From NCBI GenBank assembly GCA_019419625.1, contig DXZO01000018.1, positions 47,439-64,311 on the forward strand: a DNA stretch of 16,873 nt. The letters are read 5' to 3'. A program made the position numbers and the translations under genes. The notes beneath the pieces were generated by a model. The model saw only the letters and a program-made list of their open reading frames with translations. It did not search any database and was not told where the DNA came from. Shown here piece after piece: positions 1 through 6,588 of the stretch (position 1 is the first letter of the stretch; each line of letters opens with the position of its first letter). The DNA is from Collinsella sp. Its GTDB lineage: Bacteria > Actinomycetota > Coriobacteriia > Coriobacteriales > Coriobacteriaceae.

Positions 1-1
1 C

Positions 2-214
2 TTCTCGCACCCCGTGATCGTCGAGGCTCCCGAGGGCATCACCTTCGAGGTTCCCGACAACACCCACGTGAACGTCAAGGGTATCAACAAGCAGCAGGTC
101 GGTCAGATCGCCGCTGAGATCCGCGGCCATCGTCCTCCCGAGCCTTACAAGGGCAAGGGTATCCACTACGTTGGCGAGCACATCCGCCGCAAGCTGGGTA
201 AGGCCGCCAAGTAG
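2..214 (+). CDS. rplF: 50S ribosomal protein L6, C-terminal part (5' end outside window)
   Basis: The frame is already open at base 2 and encodes the last 70 residues of L6, ending in TAG. L6 is an early-binding protein of the large ribosomal subunit, near the GTPase-associated centre. The visible part is the second L6 domain: the FSHPV segment at the very start, then the region with GINKQQVGQIAAEIR and the C-terminal RPPEPYKGKGIHY block, which is among the most conserved stretches of the family. The basic C-terminus (IRRKLGK) fits rRNA binding. It lies directly upstream of rplR, the usual spc-operon order, separated by 75 bases that contain a hairpin. The N-terminal domain is missing only because the window starts inside the gene. 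Identity is secure. Confidence 0.97.
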   Translation, partial: FSHPVIVEAPEGITFEVPDNTHVNVKGINKQQVGQIAAEIRGHRPPEPYKGKGIHYVGEHIRRKLGKAAK

Positions 215-239
215 TCGTAACCGACTCACTCGCATAAGA

Positions 240-261
240 CCAGCACCCCGTCAGGTGCTGG
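240..261 (+). promoter_or_regulatory. Hairpin in the rplF-rplR intercistronic gap
   Basis: An 8-bp perfect stem (CCAGCACC / GGTGCTGG) closes a 6-base loop (CCGTCA). No T-run follows, so it does not look like an intrinsic terminator. It sits about 16 bases before the rplR ribosome binding site (AGGAG at 278-282) in a cluster where most other gaps are only a few to about 30 bases. It could be an mRNA processing or stability element, or a protein-binding site; the role is inferred. Confidence 0.5.
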
Positions 262-289
262 CAAGATCAACCTTTTTAGGAGTTTACGT

Positions 290-658
290 ATGAACAAGCA
301 TAAGGCGAAGCTGGAAGGCCTCAAGCGTCGTCAGCGTCGTGTTCGCGGCAAGGTCTCGGGTACCTCCGAGCGTCCGCGTCTTCGCGTGACCCGTACTAAC
401 GCCAACATCTATGCCCAGATCATCGACGACAGCAAGGGCTCCAGCCTGACGCTCGTCTCTGCCTCGACCCTCGAGGCCGAGTTCAAGGGCACCCACACCT
501 CGAACAAGGAGGCTGCGGAGAAGGTCGGTCAGCTCGTTGGCAAGCGCGCCATCGAGGCCGGCATCACCAAGGTCGCCTTCGATCGCGGTGGCCGTATCTA
601 CCATGGCCGCGTCAAGGCCCTCGCCGACGGTGCTCGTGCCGCCGGTCTCGAGTTCTAG
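290..658 (+). CDS. rplR: 50S ribosomal protein L18
   Basis: This 122-residue protein has the usual L18 length. L18 binds 5S rRNA and, with L5, helps anchor it in the central protuberance of the large subunit. The N-terminus is very basic (the LKRRQRRVRGKV region, about residues 10-22). It is followed by the family core with RPRLRVTRTNANIYAQIIDD, and the C-terminus has the characteristic FDRGGRIYHGRVKALADGAR block. The ATG start is preceded by AGGAG at 278-282 with a 7-base spacer. The neighbours rplF and rpsE are in the canonical spc-operon order. The TAG stop overlaps the ribosome binding site of rpsE, so the two genes are probably translationally coupled. Nothing in the protein looks unusual. 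Confidence 0.98.
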   Translation: MNKHKAKLEGLKRRQRRVRGKVSGTSERPRLRVTRTNANIYAQIIDDSKGSSLTLVSASTLEAEFKGTHTSNKEAAEKVGQLVGKRAIEAGITKVAFDRGGRIYHGRVKALADGARAAGLEF

Positions 659-672
659 GAGGTATGTAGCAC

Positions 673-1197
673 ATGGCTCGTAATCAGAAGCAGCAGCGCG
701 AGGCCTCCGAGTTCGAGGAGCGCGTCGTTTACATCAACCGCGTGTCGAAGACCGTCAAGGGTGGTCGTCGCATGAGCCTCGTCGCTCTCGTCGTCGTTGG
801 CGACGGCAAGGGCAACGTCGGCGTTGGCATGGGCAAGTCCGCTGAGGTGCCCCTGGCCATCTCCAAGGCGTCTCTCGATGCCAAGAAGAACATGTTCCAC
901 GTGCCGGTGACCGAGCAGGGCACCATCCCGCACGAGGTTCTCGGCCACTTTGGTGCCGGCCGCATCATCATCAAGCCCGCTGTCGAGGGTACCGGCGTTA
1001 TCGCTGGCGGCGCTGTGCGTCCCCTCTTCGAGCTTGCTGGCATCAAGAACGTCCTGTCCAAGTCCCTCGGTACCGACAACGGCCTCAACATCATCAAGGC
1101 TGCCGTCGAGGGCCTCAAGGAGCTCTCCAGCCCTGAGGACGTCGCGGCTCGCCGTGGCCTGACGGTCTCCGAGATGTTCGTCGGTAAGGAGAACTAA
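673..1197 (+). CDS. rpsE: 30S ribosomal protein S5
   Basis: S5 is a small-subunit protein that contributes to decoding accuracy and to the mRNA entry helicase site. The 174-residue product has both expected parts. The N-terminal double-stranded-RNA-binding-like domain spans about residues 15-80, with VVGDGKGNVGVGMGKSAEVP. The C-terminal domain has GAGRIIIKPAVEGTGVIAGG and ends near residue 160. The start is ATG at 673, 10 bases after AGGAGG (657-662), which overlaps the rplR stop codon. An ATG at 664 in the same frame is followed at once by TAG, so it cannot be the start. The gene ends two bases before the rpmD ATG. Confidence 0.98.
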   Translation: MARNQKQQREASEFEERVVYINRVSKTVKGGRRMSLVALVVVGDGKGNVGVGMGKSAEVPLAISKASLDAKKNMFHVPVTEQGTIPHEVLGHFGAGRIIIKPAVEGTGVIAGGAVRPLFELAGIKNVLSKSLGTDNGLNIIKAAVEGLKELSSPEDVAARRGLTVSEMFVGKEN

Positions 1198-1199
1198 GC

Positions 1200-1382
1200 A
1201 TGGCTGACACCATCAAGATCAAGCAGGTCCGCAGCACCAACGGTTGCAAGCAGGACCAGGTCCGTACTGTCCGTGCCCTCGGTCTCCACAGGATCCGCGA
1301 GGTTCGCGAGATTGCTGACAACGAGTCCGTCCGCGGCATGATCTTCAAGGTCAAGCACCTTGTCGAGATTGTAGAGGAGTAG
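1200..1382 (+). CDS. rpmD: 50S ribosomal protein L30
   Basis: This is the small bacterial L30, 60 residues, the normal length for the family. It has the typical beginning (IKIKQVRSTNGCK), the central LGLHRIREV segment, and a C-terminal LVEIVEE. L30 is a non-essential-type protein of the large subunit that contacts 23S rRNA. The ATG is two bases after the rpsE stop, and its ribosome binding site (AAGGAG) lies inside the last codons of rpsE. It is followed by rplO after three bases. Presence of rpmD between rpsE and rplO matches the standard spc-operon layout; some bacterial groups lack this gene, so its retention is mildly informative. Confidence 0.97.
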   Translation: MADTIKIKQVRSTNGCKQDQVRTVRALGLHRIREVREIADNESVRGMIFKVKHLVEIVEE

Positions 1383-1385
1383 CAA

Positions 1386-1835
1386 ATGCAGCTTCACGAT
1401 CTTACTCCCGCGCCCGGTTCCACCAAGAACCGCAAGCGCGTCGGCCGTGGCAATTCTTCGGGTCACGGCACCACTTCTGGCCGCGGCCAGAAGGGCCAGG
1501 GTTCCCGCTCTGGCGGCACCAAGGGTGCCGGCTTCGAGGGTGGCCAGACTCCGCTGGCTATGCGCCTGCCCAAGCTTCCGGGCTTCCGCAACCCCCGTCG
1601 TATCGAGTACACCGCTGTTAACGTTGAGCGTCTCGAGCGTAAGTTCGAGGATGGCGCTGTGATCGACGGTGCCGCTCTTAAGGCCGCTCGCATCACCAAG
1701 AGCGAGTTCGAGCCCGTCAAGGTGCTCGGCAATGGTGAGCTCACCAAGAAGTTCACGGTCAAGGTCGACAAGGTCAGCGCTTCTGCGCAGGCCAAGATCG
1801 AGGCCGCCGGCGGAAAGGTCGAGCTGCCGTGCTAA
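1386..1835 (+). CDS. rplO: 50S ribosomal protein L15
   Basis: L15 is a late-assembly protein of the large subunit that threads a long basic, glycine-rich N-terminal arm through 23S rRNA. The 149-residue product shows that arm clearly: glycine, serine, arginine and lysine dominate residues 10-50, including KNRKRVGRGNSSGHG and SGRGQKGQGSRSG. The globular C-terminal domain begins with the LPKLPGFRN block (about residues 61-70) and ends in a VKVDKVSASAQAKIEAAGGKVE helix-strand pair. The ATG follows a GAGGAG ribosome binding site that overlaps the end of rpmD. The last seven bases overlap the secY start. Confidence 0.98.
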   Translation: MQLHDLTPAPGSTKNRKRVGRGNSSGHGTTSGRGQKGQGSRSGGTKGAGFEGGQTPLAMRLPKLPGFRNPRRIEYTAVNVERLERKFEDGAVIDGAALKAARITKSEFEPVKVLGNGELTKKFTVKVDKVSASAQAKIEAAGGKVELPC

Positions 1836-3115
1836 ATGGTCTTAAGAATGCTTTCCGCATCAAAGAATTGCGCGAAAAGATTCTTTTTACCATAGCTATG
1901 CTCGTCGTGTACCGCATTGGTGCGCACGTTCCTGTGCCCGGCATTCCCTTCCAGGGGATGCTGGGCCTTTTCTCGACCGATAACAATTCGGTCGCCGCAG
2001 GTGCTATGGCCCTCCTGAATCTTTTCTCTGGCGGCGCGTTGAGCTATGTGTCGGTGTTTTCGCTGGGCATCATGCCTTACATCACCAGCTCGATCATCCT
2101 CCAGATGCTCCAGGCCGTCGTGCCTTCCCTGCATGAGCTTGCCCGCGAGGGCGAGGTCGGTCAGACCAAGATTACGCAGTATTCGCGTTACCTCACCCTG
2201 GCTCTGGCAATCCTCAACTCCGTGGGTTACCTCTTCCTCTTTAAGAGCTTCGGCATCAGCTTCAATGGCGCCGGCGCTCCCGAGATCATCTTCGACCTCA
2301 TGATCGTCGGCACGCTCACCGCGGGCGCCATGCTGATCATGTGGATTGGTGAGCTCATCACCCAGCGTGGTATCGGCAATGGCATGTCGCTGATCATCTT
2401 TGCGAACATCATGGCTGGTCTGCCGCAGGCGATCTTCTCCAGCACCGAGGGCAATGCCGGTGGCATCATCACCATGGTGATCATCTGCGCCATCATCCTG
2501 CTGGTTATCCCGCTGATTGTTTTCCTTGAGCGCGGCCAGCGCCGCATCCCGGTCTCCTACGCCAAACGCGTCGTGGGCCGTCGCATGATGGGTGGCCAGA
2601 CCACCTATCTGCCCATCAAGGTCAACACCGCGGGTGTCGTGCCGATCATCTTCGCTTCGGCGCTGCTGTACTTCCCGGCTCAGATTGCCGTGTTCTTCCC
2701 CGGCATCGGCTGGATTCAGGCAGTTGCCTCCGCGCTTTCGACCGGTTGGCTCAACTGGGTGCTTAACGTTGTCCTCATCGTGTTCTTCGCGTACTTCTAC
2801 ACCTCCATGGTGTTCAACCCCGATGACACGGCCGACAACCTTAAGAAGCAGGGCGGCTTTATTCCGGGCGTGCGTCCGGGTAGGGCTACCGCGGCCTACA
2901 TCAAGAACGCGCTCAATAAGATCACGCTTCCCAGCGCTGTCTTTTTGGCGCTCATCGCCATCGTGCCTTCGATCATCTTCTCCTTCACGGGTAACCAGCT
3001 GATCCAGGCATTTGGCGGCACGTCCATCCTCATCATGGTCGGCGTCGTGCTCGACACGGTCGATAAGCTCGAAGGCCAGATCAAGATGTATGATTACGAT
3101 GGATTCTTTAAATAG
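1829..3115 (+). CDS. secY: Preprotein translocase channel subunit SecY
   Basis: SecY forms the protein-conducting channel of the plasma membrane together with SecE and SecG. The 428-residue product has the repeated hydrophobic segments expected of a ten-helix membrane protein. Family landmarks include the cytoplasmic FRIKELREKILFT start, IMPYITSSIILQML in the second helix, and the ITQRGIGNGMSLIIFANI signature (about residues 178-195). A basic cytoplasmic loop (RGQRRIPVSYAKR) and a conserved NPDDTADNLKKQGGFIPGVRPG loop also fit. I chose GTG at 1829, which lies inside the rplO stop region. GGAAAGG at 1812-1818 stands 10 bases before it, and the ATG at 1836 is out of frame. The overlap suggests coupling to rplO translation. 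Confidence 0.98.
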   Translation: MLNGLKNAFRIKELREKILFTIAMLVVYRIGAHVPVPGIPFQGMLGLFSTDNNSVAAGAMALLNLFSGGALSYVSVFSLGIMPYITSSIILQMLQAVVPSLHELAREGEVGQTKITQYSRYLTLALAILNSVGYLFLFKSFGISFNGAGAPEIIFDLMIVGTLTAGAMLIMWIGELITQRGIGNGMSLIIFANIMAGLPQAIFSSTEGNAGGIITMVIICAIILLVIPLIVFLERGQRRIPVSYAKRVVGRRMMGGQTTYLPIKVNTAGVVPIIFASALLYFPAQIAVFFPGIGWIQAVASALSTGWLNWVLNVVLIVFFAYFYTSMVFNPDDTADNLKKQGGFIPGVRPGRATAAYIKNALNKITLPSAVFLALIAIVPSIIFSFTGNQLIQAFGGTSILIMVGVVLDTVDKLEGQIKMYDYDGFFK

Positions 3116-3133
3116 GCTAGAGGAGGATTGCTC

Positions 3134-3760
3134 ATGAACCTCGTATTGCTCGGAGCTCCGGGTGCCGGTAAGGGTACCGTCGCACAGGAGCTCGTCGCCG
3201 AGTTTGGCGTCGCTCACATTTCCACGGGCGACCTGCTGCGTGCTGCCGTCAAGGGTGGCACCGAGCTTGGTATTCAGGCTAAGAAGTACATGGACGCTGG
3301 CGAGCTCGTTCCCGACCAGCTCGTGATCGACCTTGTCAAGGAGCGCCTTGCCGCCGATGACGCCCAGCAGGGCTTCATCCTCGACGGCTTCCCGCGCAAC
3401 ACCGCCCAGGCTGTGACGCTCGATTCCGAGCTCTCCGCCATGGGTCGTGAGATCGATTGCGCCCTTCTGGTCGATGTGGCCCCCGAGGTTATCATCGATC
3501 GTCTGTCTTCGCGCCGCACCTGCCGCGCCTGCGGTTATACCGGCACTGCTGCCGATGCTACCTGCCCCAAGTGCGCCGGTGAGATGTATCAGCGCGACGA
3601 CGACAAGCCCGAGACCATCAAGAACCGTCTCGACGTCTACGAGAAGTCCACGAGCCCGCTCGTCGACTACTATCGTGGCCAAGGTCTGCTCAAGTCGGTC
3701 AACGGTGACCAGGCTCGCGAGACCGTGTACGGGGATGTCAAAGAGGCTCTCGGTCTATGA
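3134..3760 (+). CDS. adk: Adenylate kinase with a short four-cysteine lid
   Basis: Adenylate kinase interconverts ATP, ADP and AMP (ATP + AMP to 2 ADP) in the cytoplasm. The 208-residue protein has the P-loop GAPGAGKGT (residues 7-15), the AMP-site region with STGDLLR (30-36), the FILDGFPRN block (81-89), and conserved arginines. The lid (about 125-160) has C130, C133, C144 and C147, a probable zinc site. Only ten residues lie between the two pairs, and the usual tyrosine/histidine...NPP stretch is absent, so the lid is shorter than in the classical long bacterial enzyme. ATG at 3134 is preferred: AGGAGG (3121-3126) is 7 bases away, whereas an in-frame TTG at 3128 is only one base from it. 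The stop overlaps the map start as ATGA. Confidence 0.97.
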   Translation: MNLVLLGAPGAGKGTVAQELVAEFGVAHISTGDLLRAAVKGGTELGIQAKKYMDAGELVPDQLVIDLVKERLAADDAQQGFILDGFPRNTAQAVTLDSELSAMGREIDCALLVDVAPEVIIDRLSSRRTCRACGYTGTAADATCPKCAGEMYQRDDDKPETIKNRLDVYEKSTSPLVDYYRGQGLLKSVNGDQARETVYGDVKEALGL

Positions 3761-4545
3761 TCAAGATTAAGTCTGCAACGCAAATCGAGCAGATGAAGAA
3801 GGCAGGAGCGCTATCTAAGATGGCGCTCCGCCACGTTGGAGCCATGGTGCGCCCCGGCGTTTCGACCTTTGAGCTCGATCAGCTCGCGGAGCAGATTATC
3901 CGCATGCATGGCGGCATCCCGGCCTTTAAGGGTTACGGCGGGTTCCCGGGAACCATTTGCGCATCGATCAACGATGCCGTGGTCCACGGTATTCCCAACC
4001 CCGACATGATCCTGCGCGATGGCGATATCATTTCCATCGATACGGGAGCCGTTGTCGACGGTTGGGTCGGCGATAACGCTTGGACGTTTTTCGTCGGCAC
4101 CCCCACGCCCGAGGCCAAGGCCCTGTGCGAGGTCACGCGCGATTGCCTTAAGGCTGCCATCGAGCAGGCTGTCCCCGGTAACCATATCGGGGACGTCGGT
4201 TATGCCGTTCAGTCCCTCGCCGAGTCTCACGGTTACGGCGTGCTTCGCGACTATGTGGGCCATGGCATTGGCCGTGTGATGCATGAGGACCCCAACGTTC
4301 CTAATTATGGAAAGAAGGGGAGGGGCGTTCGCCTCCAGGCTGGCATGGTCATTGCCATCGAGCCGATGGTTACGATGGGTTCCAACCATGTGAGCACGGG
4401 CTCCGACGGTTGGATCGTCACGACCAACGACCACCTGCCCGCCGCGCACTACGAGAACACCGTCGCCATTACCAATGACGGTCCGGTGATTCTCACCACC
4501 GACGCGCAAGGTGCTTGGTGTTCGCTCCAAGGCGGAGAAATGTAA
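3757..4545 (+). CDS. map: Type I methionine aminopeptidase
   Basis: This enzyme removes the initiator methionine from nascent proteins. The 262-residue product is a single pita-bread domain. All five expected metal ligands can be placed: D95 and D106 (in IDTGAVVDGWVGDNAWTF), H169 (GHGIGR), E202 (IAIEPM) and E233 (HYENT). H77 in VVHGIP matches the substrate-binding histidine. There is no N-terminal zinc-finger or linker extension, so it is the short bacterial form. ATG at 3757 overlaps the adk stop by four bases (ATGA), a typical coupling arrangement, and the order secY-adk-map-infA is common in Gram-positive bacteria. The C-terminal tail after about residue 240 is not a motif I recognise. Confidence 0.98.
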   Translation: MIKIKSATQIEQMKKAGALSKMALRHVGAMVRPGVSTFELDQLAEQIIRMHGGIPAFKGYGGFPGTICASINDAVVHGIPNPDMILRDGDIISIDTGAVVDGWVGDNAWTFFVGTPTPEAKALCEVTRDCLKAAIEQAVPGNHIGDVGYAVQSLAESHGYGVLRDYVGHGIGRVMHEDPNVPNYGKKGRGVRLQAGMVIAIEPMVTMGSNHVSTGSDGWIVTTNDHLPAAHYENTVAITNDGPVILTTDAQGAWCSLQGGEM

Positions 4546-4581
4546 CAAGTTCCACTTAGATGTGGAGCCATTACGAAGATA

Positions 4582-4610
4582 TTACGATACGTGCATGCGT
4601 ATTGTAGAAT
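4582..4610 (+). promoter_or_regulatory. Candidate sigma-70-type promoter for infA and the alpha operon
   Basis: TTACGA (4582-4587, weak -35) is followed after exactly 17 bases by TAGAAT (4605-4610, 5 of 6 matches to TATAAT). The surrounding 100 bases are clearly more AT-rich than the coding DNA. Transcription would begin near 4617, about 33 bases before the infA start. A weak 5- to 7-bp hairpin (4549-4568) without a T-run separates it from map, so read-through from the upstream genes is also expected. Confidence 0.55.
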
Positions 4611-4649
4611 ACTCAATCGCTGTCGTTTTCTAGAGAAAGATGATTGCTT

Positions 4650-4868
4650 GTGAAGAAGGAAGACGCAATTGAGCTCGAGGGTACGGTAAAGGAACCGTTG
4701 CCCAATGCCATGTTTAAGGTTGAGCTCGAGAACGGTCATTCGGTTCTGTGCAACATTTCTGGCAAGATCCGAATGAATTACATCCGTATTCTCCCCGGTG
4801 ACAGGGTTGTCGTGGAGCTTTCCCCGTACGACCTGACCCGCGGCCGCATCACCTATCGCTACAAATAG
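4650..4868 (+). CDS. infA: Translation initiation factor IF-1
   Basis: IF-1 is an S1/OB-fold protein that occupies the A site of the 30S subunit during initiation. With GTG at 4650 as start, the product is 72 residues, the standard family length. It carries family blocks such as LPNAMFKVELENGH, the SGKIRMNYIRILPGD stretch and a VELSPYDLTRGRITYRYK C-terminus that is nearly invariant. A TTG two codons upstream (4644) is possible but would add residues not usual in the family. The ATG at 4640 is in another frame. The ribosome binding site is weak (GAGAAAGA, 4633-4640). Position between map and rpmJ matches the usual order. Residue C33 in the VLCNISGK segment replaces the more common alanine-histidine pair there. 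Confidence 0.97.
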   Translation: MKKEDAIELEGTVKEPLPNAMFKVELENGHSVLCNISGKIRMNYIRILPGDRVVVELSPYDLTRGRITYRYK

Positions 4869-5018
4869 CGGCACGCATACACGCACTCCATTTCCGGCTG
4901 CAGGCTTAGCTCAACCTACGGTCGGATTGTGTGTGAAGACCAGCCATAGTTTTAAACGCCTGCGGCTGGGCGAGTAGATAGTAGGGAAGTAGTTTGAGCG
5001 CTACCGAAAGGAAGAACG
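4869..5018 (+). other. 150-base gap between infA and rpmJ
   Basis: This is the longest non-coding stretch within the ribosomal protein cluster. It holds a possible hairpin, CCAGCC (4940-4945) pairing with GGCTGG (4964-4969) across an 18-base loop, and an AT patch (CATAGTTTTAAA) inside that loop. A second partial pairing is possible between GCAGGC (4900-4905) and GCCTGC (4957-4962). I see no well-spaced promoter and no open frame with a ribosome binding site. The AAGGA before rpmJ ends the region. Confidence 0.4.
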
Positions 5019-5132
5019 ATGAAGGTACGTCCTTCGGTCAAGAAGATGTGCGATAAGTGCAAAATCATTAGGCGCCATGGCAAGGTCCTCGTCATTTGCG
5101 AGAACCCCCGTCATAAGCAGCGTCAGGGTTAA
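5019..5132 (+). CDS. rpmJ: 50S ribosomal protein L36, zinc-binding form
   Basis: L36 is the smallest ribosomal protein and binds 23S rRNA in the large subunit. The product is 37 residues, the normal length: MKVRPSVKKMC at the start and HKQRQG at the end. It has the complete zinc ligand set, C11, C14, C27 and H32, and so is the zinc-containing (C+) form. The ATG is preceded by GAAAGGAAG with a suitable spacer. It stands between infA and rpsM as in most Gram-positive bacteria. It ends 14 bases before rpsM, whose strong ribosome binding site starts directly after the TAA. Confidence 0.97.
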   Translation: MKVRPSVKKMCDKCKIIRRHGKVLVICENPRHKQRQG

Positions 5133-5146
5133 GAGAGGAGACTACG

Positions 5147-5521
5147 TTGGCCCGTATTAATGGTGTCGACCTCCCGCGTGAGAAGCGCGTTGAGATCGGT
5201 CTGACCTACATTTACGGCATCGGCCGCACCACTGCGACGAAGATCTGCGTCGAGTGCAACGTTAACGTGGATACGCGCGTTAAGGACCTCACCGAGGATG
5301 AGGTTAACGCCATCCGCGATTATATCGATAAGAACCAGATCATGGTTGAGGGTGACCTCCGCCGTGAGCGCAACCAGAACGTCAAGCGCCTTATGGACAT
5401 CGGCTGCAACCGCGGCCTTCGTCACCGCAAGGGCCTCCCGGTCCGCGGCCAGCGCACCCACACTAACGCTCGTACCCGCAAGGGCCCGAAGCGTCAGATC
5501 GGTGCTAAGAAGAAGAAATAA
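5147..5521 (+). CDS. rpsM: 30S ribosomal protein S13, TTG start
   Basis: S13 sits in the head of the small subunit and contacts the P-site tRNA and the bridges to the large subunit. The 124-residue protein begins MARINGVDLPREKRVEIGLTY, has the YGIGRTTATKIC helix-hairpin-helix-like segment (about residues 23-34), and carries the family signature RGLRHRKGLPVRGQRTHTNA near residues 90-110. The tail is lysine-rich (GAKKKK) and would lie near tRNA. The start is TTG at 5147, six bases after GAGAGGAG. No in-frame ATG or GTG near it would give a complete N-terminus, so TTG is well supported. Confidence 0.98.
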   Translation: MARINGVDLPREKRVEIGLTYIYGIGRTTATKICVECNVNVDTRVKDLTEDEVNAIRDYIDKNQIMVEGDLRRERNQNVKRLMDIGCNRGLRHRKGLPVRGQRTHTNARTRKGPKRQIGAKKKK

Positions 5522-5535
5522 GGAGCGCTAGATAG

Positions 5536-5940
5536 ATGGCTACTGCTAAGAAGAACGTTCGCGCTGCCCGTCTGAAGCGCGCGGACCGTAAGAACATTTC
5601 CGTGGGCCAGGCTCACATTCGTTCTACGTTCAACAACACGATCGTTTCGATCACCGATCCCCAGGGCAACGTCATTTCCTGGAAGTCGGCTGGCCAGGTG
5701 GGCTTCAAGGGCTCCCGTAAGTCCACGCCGTTCGCTGCCCAGATGGCTGCCGAGGCTGCTGCCAAGCAGGCCATGGAGCACGGTATGAAGAAGGTTTCCG
5801 TCTTCGTCAAGGGCCCCGGCTCCGGTCGTGAGACCGCCATCCGCTCCCTCCAGGCTGCTGGCCTCGAGGTCTCGAGCATCCAGGACAAGACCCCCATCCC
5901 GCACAACGGCTGCCGCCCCAAGAAGCGTCGCCGCGTGTAA
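5536..5940 (+). CDS. rpsK: 30S ribosomal protein S11
   Basis: S11 is part of the platform of the small subunit and helps shape the mRNA exit region near the E site. The 134-residue product has a basic N-terminal extension rich in lysine, arginine and alanine. It is followed by the conserved fold: AHIRSTFNNTIVSITDPQGN (about residues 26-45), SAGQVGFKGSRKSTPFAAQ, and the C-terminal signature with GPGSGRETAIRSLQAAGL and PIPHNGCRPKKRRRV. The ATG is preceded by AAGGAG (5520-5525), which overlaps the rpsM stop region, with a 10-base spacer. It is flanked by rpsM and rpsD in the usual alpha-operon order. Confidence 0.98.
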   Translation: MATAKKNVRAARLKRADRKNISVGQAHIRSTFNNTIVSITDPQGNVISWKSAGQVGFKGSRKSTPFAAQMAAEAAAKQAMEHGMKKVSVFVKGPGSGRETAIRSLQAAGLEVSSIQDKTPIPHNGCRPKKRRRV

Positions 5941-5959
5941 CTGAAAGGATCGTATCAAT

Positions 5960-6556
5960 ATGGCAATCGACAGGACTCCTGTTCTTAAGCGCTGCCGTCA
6001 GCTCGGGATCGATCCCGCTGAGCTCGGTTACAGCAGCAAGAAGGAATCTATCCGTCAGCCCAAGCGCCGTCGCAAGGAATCTGAGTACGGCATGCAGCTG
6101 CGCGAGAAGCAGAAGGTCAAGTTCATCTATGGCGTTCTGGAGAAGCAGTTCCACGGCTACTTCAACAAGGCCCGCAAGATGAACGGCGTCACCGGTGAGA
6201 ACCTCATGATCATCCTTGAGTCTCGCCTCGACAACGTCGTCTTCCGTCTTGGCTTCGCCCGCACCCGCAAAGAGGCTCGTCAGTCCGTCCGTCACGGTCA
6301 CTTCACCGTGAACGGCAAGCGCGTGGATATTCCGTCCTACCGCGTCAAGGCCGGCGACGTCGTCGCTGTCGGCGAGAAGTTCCGTGACCTCCTCCCCATC
6401 AAGGAGGCTCTGATTTCCTCCGAGCGCTTTGAGGTCCCTGGCTGGCTCGAGGTCGATATCGAGAAGCTGTCTGGTAACGTGCTCGCTCTGCCGACGCGTG
6501 AGCAGATCAGCGGTGATATCAACGAGCAGCTCATCGTCGAGCTCTACTCTAAGTAG
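5960..6556 (+). CDS. rpsD: 30S ribosomal protein S4, cysteine-poor form
   Basis: S4 nucleates assembly of the 30S 5' domain and, in several bacteria, represses its own operon. The 198-residue product carries the S4 RNA-binding domain from about residue 90 (ESRLDNVVFRLGFARTRKEARQ, then HGHFTVNGKRVDIPSYRVKAGD) and a typical C-terminus. The N-terminal 45 residues are basic and contain only one cysteine (C12), so the zinc-binding four-cysteine motif of some S4 proteins is absent. This is the C- paralogue type. ATG at 5960 follows GAAAGGA with a spacer of about 10. The gene is 19 bases after rpsK and 32 before rpoA. Confidence 0.97.
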   Translation: MAIDRTPVLKRCRQLGIDPAELGYSSKKESIRQPKRRRKESEYGMQLREKQKVKFIYGVLEKQFHGYFNKARKMNGVTGENLMIILESRLDNVVFRLGFARTRKEARQSVRHGHFTVNGKRVDIPSYRVKAGDVVAVGEKFRDLLPIKEALISSERFEVPGWLEVDIEKLSGNVLALPTREQISGDINEQLIVELYSK

Positions 6557-6588
6557 TCCATCCGGGCTGCTGAGGCTGGAGGTAATAC

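Noticed and set aside
3128..3133. TTG at 3128 as the adk start
   Set aside because: It is one base from AGGAGG, and it would add two residues to a family that begins just before the P-loop strand; ATG at 3134 has normal spacing.
1832..3682. A 616-codon open frame on the - strand across secY and adk
   Set aside because: It lies opposite two certain genes, its protein is rich in histidine, aspartate and glycine without any recognisable motif, and strong third-position GC bias in the real genes explains the lack of stop codons.
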